From Rhodospirillaceae bacterium (GTDB lineage Bacteria > Pseudomonadota > Alphaproteobacteria > Thalassobaculales > Thalassobaculaceae), in contig PCAV01000014.1 in NCBI GenBank assembly GCA_002730675.1, positions 2,453 through 12,127 of the forward strand: 9,675 nucleotides of DNA, read 5' to 3'. The notes beneath the pieces are model-generated. The model saw only the letters and a program-made list of their open reading frames with translations. It did not search any database and was not told the DNA's origin. Position numbers and translations under genes: made by a program. Positions 6,078-9,675 of the stretch are shown here, piece by piece (position 1 is the first letter of the stretch; the number at the start of each line of letters is the position of its first letter).

Positions 6078-7325
6078 GTGGATCAAAAAAATAATTTAAC
6101 GACAAATGGCGATCGATTGTGGGGCTCTCTTATGCAGATGGCAAAGATTGGGCCTGGCGTAGCCGGCGGCAACAACCGACAGGCGTTAACTGACGAAGAC
6201 TCTGATGGGCGCCATTTATTTAAGCGTTGGTGTGAACAAGCTGATATGACTGTTTCCGTAGATAAAATGGGGAGTATGTTTGCAACAAGACGAGGTACTG
6301 ACCCCGATGCTTTGCCTGTTTACGTTGGAAGTCATCTGGACACTCAACCAACAGGTGGGAAGTATGATGGTGTTTTAGGGGTCCTAGCGGGTTTAGAAAT
6401 CGTAAGAACGTTAAATGAAACAGGGGTTAAAACAAAGCGCCCAATTGTTATCGTAAATTTTACAAACGAGGAGGGAACGCGTTTCCCGCCAGCGATGGTG
6501 GCGTCTGGAGTTTTTGCTGGTGTTCATACGCTCGACTGGGCCTACGAACGTCAAGATGCGACCGGTAAGACGTTTAGCAAAGAGTTGGAGCGCATCGGTT
6601 GGGTAGGAGACGAGGAAGTTGGTTCTCGTAAAATGCATGCTTTTTTTGAACTCCATATCGAACAGGGACCAATATTAGAAAAAGAAAAAAAACAGATTGG
6701 AGTGGTTACTCATGGACAAGGGTTAAGTTGGTTACAGATTACGCTTACCGGTAAGGAGAGCCATACTGGATCTACGCCTATGCCCATGAGAATAAATGCC
6801 GGGCTAGGAATGGCGCAAATCACGCAATTGGTAAACGACATAGCCCTTGCTAATGCGCCCCTTGCTGTTGGGGCTATTGGGCACTCCGAAATATTTCCGA
6901 ACTCACGAAATATTATTCCTGGGAAAGCAATATTCACCGTAGATTTTAGACATCCGGAAAAAAGTATCTTGGAAGCGATGAAGGAACAACTAGAGCAAGG
7001 TGCAAAGGATATCGCAAACAACATTGGATTAGATATGGAGATCGAAAGTGTGGGTGGTTTTGATCCAGTTACTTTTGACCAAGATTGTGTACGGCGTGTG
7101 AGGGATGCCGCAACCAAATTAGGATATTCACATCGAGATCTTGTTTCAGGAGCCGGGCACGATGCTTGTTGGATAAATCGCGTCGCACCGACTGCTATGA
7201 TTATGTGCCCATGCGTAGATGGTTTATCTCACAATGAGGCTGAAGAAATTCACCCAGAGTGGGCTACAGCTGGAGCCAATGTTCTGTTCCAGGCAGTTGT
7301 AGAGACAGCAGAAATTGTTGAATGA
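6078..7325 (+). CDS. M20-family Zn-dependent amidohydrolase (N-carbamoyl-L-amino-acid hydrolase / beta-ureidopropionase / allantoate amidohydrolase group)
   Basis: A predicted cytoplasmic dinuclear metallohydrolase cleaving an N-carbamoyl or related amide bond. Numbered from the start chosen here (415 residues, the usual family size), ligands are His86 in GSHLDTQPTGG, bridging Asp97 in YDGVLGVL, Glu132 of TNEEGTRF with Glu131 as likely catalytic base, His193 in ELHIEQGP and His386 in LSHNEAE. GKESHTGSTPM marks the lid/dimerisation domain; its His is a known substrate-contact residue in the family. The GTG at 6078 is preferred because AGAGGGA (6064-6070) precedes it by 7 nt and the protein then begins shortly before NGDRLW, as in relatives. 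The earlier GTG at 6042 directly follows an in-frame TAG and has no suitable ribosome site. No pyrimidine, hydantoin or purine catabolic gene is adjacent, so the substrate stays open. It converges on the methyltransferase gene with 21 bp between. Confidence 0.93.
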   Translation: MDQKNNLTTNGDRLWGSLMQMAKIGPGVAGGNNRQALTDEDSDGRHLFKRWCEQADMTVSVDKMGSMFATRRGTDPDALPVYVGSHLDTQPTGGKYDGVLGVLAGLEIVRTLNETGVKTKRPIVIVNFTNEEGTRFPPAMVASGVFAGVHTLDWAYERQDATGKTFSKELERIGWVGDEEVGSRKMHAFFELHIEQGPILEKEKKQIGVVTHGQGLSWLQITLTGKESHTGSTPMPMRINAGLGMAQITQLVNDIALANAPLAVGAIGHSEIFPNSRNIIPGKAIFTVDFRHPEKSILEAMKEQLEQGAKDIANNIGLDMEIESVGGFDPVTFDQDCVRRVRDAATKLGYSHRDLVSGAGHDACWINRVAPTAMIMCPCVDGLSHNEAEEIHPEWATAGANVLFQAVVETAEIVE

Positions 7326-7346
7326 GAAGAATTCCTACAATGCTAG

Positions 7347-8033
7347 TCATATCTTTTGAAAAATTACTACATTCCGCGATGGGAAATAGGCTGTCCATCT
7401 GAATTGTTTTCCTATCACTTCAAATGTCTCCTTCCTGTAGAAAACAATATGGGTTGGATCACGACGATAGTGCCAATTTTTGAAACGAGCATTTTCGGTT
7501 TGGAAATTAGTCATTATACCGAGCCAGCCGTTTTCGTTTAGCAAACTATTAAACTTTTTAAACTCTTTTGCTGGTTGATGAAAATGCTCCGCAGCTTCTG
7601 AACACACAATAAAGTCGTAGGTTTTTTTTAAAGAATTTTTAGCGGGAAAAAAAAACGGATCGTATAAAGTCATATTATGACCGTGTTGTCTCAAAATCGC
7701 GCTAAGTGCAGAGTCAGGGCCGCAACCAAAATCTAAACCGCTGCTATTAGGAACCAACTTGTCTAAAATAGGTAATGCAAGTTGGGCTGCAAACTTCTGA
7801 TAAGCTGGGTCGCTAGATATATTTTGGTGAGTTTGGTAGTACTTTAATTCTTCTTCCTCGGAAAGCCAGTGTTTACAACTTAAAATTCGGGCTTTGCAAA
7901 CATTGCATGTCCAATAATATTTATCTCCAACAAGCATAAAGGGTCGAATTTCATTAGACCCACAAACTGAACACAGTGTTTGAGGAGGGCAGTTTTCGAA
8001 AAAGTCTCTGTCACTCAAGAAAGGCAGTTCCAT
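7347..8033 (-). CDS. Zinc-ribbon class I SAM-dependent methyltransferase
   Basis: A 228-residue protein with two parts. Residues 21-46 form a Cys4 zinc-ribbon-like motif (CSVC and CNVC, 18 residues between pairs), which may bind zinc and help recognise substrate. Residues about 85-228 are a Rossmann-type methyltransferase core: motif I LDFGCGPDSAL (100-110), acidic strand end LYDP (123-126), FIVCSEAAEHFHQP (141-154), and the conserved C-terminal element HYRRDPTHIVFY (188-199), common in a bacterial group of uncharacterised methyltransferases. The acceptor (small molecule, protein or RNA) is unknown. ATG is the first possible start after an in-frame stop three codons upstream. No Shine-Dalgarno sequence is visible, and a -10-like box lies only about 12 bp upstream, so a leaderless or very short-leader mRNA is possible. 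It is divergent from the MBL-fold gene. Confidence 0.88.
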   Translation of the reverse strand: MELPFLSDRDFFENCPPQTLCSVCGSNEIRPFMLVGDKYYWTCNVCKARILSCKHWLSEEEELKYYQTHQNISSDPAYQKFAAQLALPILDKLVPNSSGLDFGCGPDSALSAILRQHGHNMTLYDPFFFPAKNSLKKTYDFIVCSEAAEHFHQPAKEFKKFNSLLNENGWLGIMTNFQTENARFKNWHYRRDPTHIVFYRKETFEVIGKQFRWTAYFPSRNVVIFQKI

Positions 8034-8045
8034 GATGTTTTAAAT

Positions 8046-8075
8046 GTTATAAAACTAATTACACAAAAATTTGAA
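8046..8075 (-). promoter_or_regulatory. Candidate promoter for the methyltransferase gene
   Basis: Reverse-strand TATAAC (8046-8051, 5/6 match) with TTCAAA (8070-8075, 4/6 match) 18 bp upstream. The predicted transcription start is near 8039, only about six bases before the ATG at 8033, which agrees with the missing ribosome-binding site. The region is AT-rich, so matches of this quality can occur by chance. Confidence 0.3.
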
Positions 8076-8154
8076 CCATATGTTAGTTTATCTGGTTGTA
8101 GAATGAGTTATTTTAGGGTCCTTTTTTGGCAAAGCAGAAAGTTTTCACATAGAT

Positions 8155-9021
8155 ATGGATTATACACAAACGCCAGGAATTTATCATCGTAAAATTGGCG
8201 ATATCCTCGTCACAGCCATCTCGGACGGTTTTATAGATGCGCCCTATGGTGTTCTTCAAAATATTGAAGAAACTGAGGCGGAACATATTTTGGAGGAGAG
8301 TTTTCAAATTGCTCCTCCAAGAATATCAGTGAATTGTTATTTGATCCAAAGTGCCGATACGATTGCCATTATTGATACTGGCTCTGGCGAAACGATGGGG
8401 AAAACACTCGGGAAAATGCCATCTTTCCTCGACTTGATTAACATTAAACCAAACGACATTAATTCTATACTTTTAACACATATGCATCCTGATCATTCAA
8501 ATGGTTTGTTAGATGTTGATGGTAATAGATTTTTTGAAAACGCTGAACTTGTTGTTTCAGAACGCGAAGTTGCACATTGGCACGATGATGCGGCCATGTC
8601 GGCGGCCAATGAAAGTCAGCGGGAACGGTATTTCCGTGAGGCAAGAAAACAAATAGCACCATACATGGACAGAAGGAAAAATGCGTTGGGAGAAGTTTTG
8701 CCAGGCGTACGCGCAATTGATCTTTCAGGCCATACACCTGGGCACACAGGGTATTTCTTAGAATCTGGTAAGCACTCACTTTTGATCTGGGGAGATATAT
8801 GCCATGTCCCCGACATTCAGATGAAAAAGCCAGAAGTCACCATGGCCTTTGACACGGATCCTGAAGCGGCGGTACTAGCCAGACGGCGCACTTTCGATAT
8901 GGTTTCTCAAGACAGAATTTTGGTAGCCGGTATGCACTTGCACTTCCCCGGTTTTTCATATGTGAAGGTTGAGGACGGCGCCTACCGTATAATACCTGAA
9001 AGCTGGAGTTTTGAGATTTAA
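8155..9021 (+). CDS. MBL-fold metallo-hydrolase (lactonase / methyl-parathion-hydrolase-like group)
   Basis: A 288-residue metallo-beta-lactamase-fold hydrolase, probably binuclear. Metal-binding elements in order are THMHPDHSNG (His109, His111, Asp113, His114), the TPGHTG loop (His197), WGD (Asp214) and GMHLHFPG (His261 as the last ligand). The N-terminus, with PGIY followed by GDILVTAISDG, is typical of the subgroup containing methyl parathion hydrolase-like and quorum-quenching lactonase-like enzymes. There is no recognisable signal peptide, whereas some relatives are exported. His263 occupies a place that is often Pro in the H-x-P-F-P-G element. Ester or lactone hydrolysis is the likely chemistry; the substrate is not determinable. 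The ATG at 8155 is the first sensible start, with only a weak AGAAAG upstream. It is divergent from the methyltransferase and converges on the last SDR with 29 bp between stops. Confidence 0.92.
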   Translation: MDYTQTPGIYHRKIGDILVTAISDGFIDAPYGVLQNIEETEAEHILEESFQIAPPRISVNCYLIQSADTIAIIDTGSGETMGKTLGKMPSFLDLINIKPNDINSILLTHMHPDHSNGLLDVDGNRFFENAELVVSEREVAHWHDDAAMSAANESQRERYFREARKQIAPYMDRRKNALGEVLPGVRAIDLSGHTPGHTGYFLESGKHSLLIWGDICHVPDIQMKKPEVTMAFDTDPEAAVLARRRTFDMVSQDRILVAGMHLHFPGFSYVKVEDGAYRIIPESWSFEI

Positions 9022-9050
9022 AGGGTGCCCGAGGTAAAGTTCTAGTTTTT

Positions 9051-9675
9051 TTAAGAGGGCTTAGACCACGAATCTGCGGGGCCGCTTTCGTAGCTGAGCA
9101 TTTCATCAGTACTGAATATAAGACCAGCTGCATTAAAACCGCCATCGACATTGAGGGTCGTGCCATGAATAAACTGAGCCTCTTTCGATGCTAGGAAAAT
9201 AGCAGCAGCTGTTATCGCGTCAGTATCTCCATAAGTGTGAGCGGGGATCCTATCGAGATAAGCCTTCTTCTGTTCAGGTCCGTGATTAGTCAATGGCGTT
9301 TGTATTGGACCTGGAGCAATAGCGTTAACAGCAATTCCTAGTGGCGCAAGCTCTACCGACATCACTCTTGTAAGTTGCATGAGACCTGCTTTAGACGCGC
9401 CATAAGCCGCCCTGCCGGTCCCACCTCTTTGACCAGAAATTGAACCAATATTAATTATTTTTCCACTATGGTTTTTGATCATCTCCTTAGTTGCTGCTTG
9501 GGCGGTCAAAAAGCTACCTGTCAAATTAATCCCGATAACGCGGTTCCAATCCTCTAGGCTAGTATCGATAAACAAACGGTGAAAACCTACCCCTGCGTTG
9601 TTAACCAAAATATCTATCGTGCCAAAATTTTCTATAGTTGCCTCAACTTGACTGTTGCAATCTACTGGGTTTGAT
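9051..9675 (-). CDS. SDR family oxidoreductase, N-terminus beyond the right edge
   Basis: The frame is open from the right edge to TAA, giving 207 residues; the N-terminal Rossmann segment with TGxxxGIG and the start lie outside. A TTG near 9608 is an internal Leu codon in DILVNNAG, not the start. The classical tetrad is complete: Asn50 in INLTGSF, Ser78 in NIGSISG, Tyr91 and Lys95 in YGASK (fragment numbering). NNAG, APGPIQTPL and NVDGGF are also standard. The family resembles 3-oxoacyl-ACP reductase/glucose dehydrogenase-type SDRs; the substrate is unknown. After the DGG element there is an extension of about 25 residues, ending near DSWSKPS, longer than in many SDRs. Unlike the first SDR of this window, it keeps the canonical active site, so the two are not recent duplicates. 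Confidence 0.9.
   Translation of the reverse strand, partial: SNPVDCNSQVEATIENFGTIDILVNNAGVGFHRLFIDTSLEDWNRVIGINLTGSFLTAQAATKEMIKNHSGKIINIGSISGQRGGTGRAAYGASKAGLMQLTRVMSVELAPLGIAVNAIAPGPIQTPLTNHGPEQKKAYLDRIPAHTYGDTDAITAAAIFLASKEAQFIHGTTLNVDGGFNAAGLIFSTDEMLSYESGPADSWSKPS

Noticed and set aside
6411..7117. Reverse-strand open frames inside the amidohydrolase gene
   Set aside because: The forward frame carries all M20 metal ligands; the reverse frames show no domain-like features.
8465..8816. Reverse-strand open frames inside the MBL-fold gene
   Set aside because: They are antisense to the conserved HxHxDH and TPGHTG regions and have no recognisable family features.
9606..9608. TTG as the start codon of the right-hand SDR
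   Set aside because: It encodes Leu within DILVNNAG, and the same frame stays open to the window edge with typical SDR sequence.
1..9675. A new defence, mobile or biosynthetic system
   Set aside because: There is no integrase, transposase, repeat array, toxin-antitoxin pair, nuclease, carrier protein or other hallmark; every gene belongs to a common enzyme or housekeeping family and the strand keeps changing, which argues against one operon-encoded system.

Overview
The window reads as ordinary bacterial chromosome of moderately low GC (by eye roughly low-to-mid 40s per cent). The gene set fits a Pseudomonadota genome, most likely a marine or environmental alphaproteobacterium: a cyclase-type TolB-like/TPR protein, a TfdA-type dioxygenase, a crotonase, two short-chain dehydrogenases, an M20 carbamoylase-type amidohydrolase and an MBL-fold hydrolase. 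The organism assignment is inference from gene content and style; there is no rRNA or other marker gene. I see no tRNA, rRNA, CRISPR array, insertion sequence, integrase or phage gene.

Layout, left to right: the C-terminal part of a TolB-like/TPR protein (+, cut by the left edge); an SDR oxidoreductase (+); an enoyl-CoA hydratase/isomerase family protein (-); a TfdA-like 2-oxoglutarate/Fe(II) dioxygenase (+), divergent from the crotonase across 97 bp; a small cupin with a cysteine-dioxygenase-like three-His site (-); an RhlE-type DEAD-box RNA helicase (-); a 373-bp gene-free stretch; an M20-family Zn amidohydrolase (+); a zinc-ribbon SAM methyltransferase (-); an MBL-fold metallo-hydrolase (+); and a second SDR (-, cut by the right edge).

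Strand changes at almost every gene, so most genes look monocistronic. The only same-strand neighbours are the TPR protein and first SDR (122-bp gap) and the helicase and cupin (81-bp gap). The clearest shared regulatory space is the crotonase/dioxygenase divergent region, which holds a good sigma70-like promoter for the crotonase. Taken together, this looks like an accessory catabolic neighbourhood (oxidation, CoA-thioester chemistry, amide and ester/lactone hydrolysis, alcohol/ketone oxidoreduction) with housekeeping helicase and methyltransferase genes interspersed. A single pathway linking the enzymes cannot be shown from the sequence.

I found no convincing undescribed system. The points most worth a second look are departures from family consensus in active sites (Asn to Asp in the first SDR, a missing catalytic Glu in the crotonase), the close TfdA resemblance of the dioxygenase and its divergent pairing, a stem-loop directly after the dioxygenase stop codon, and a possibly leaderless methyltransferase gene.
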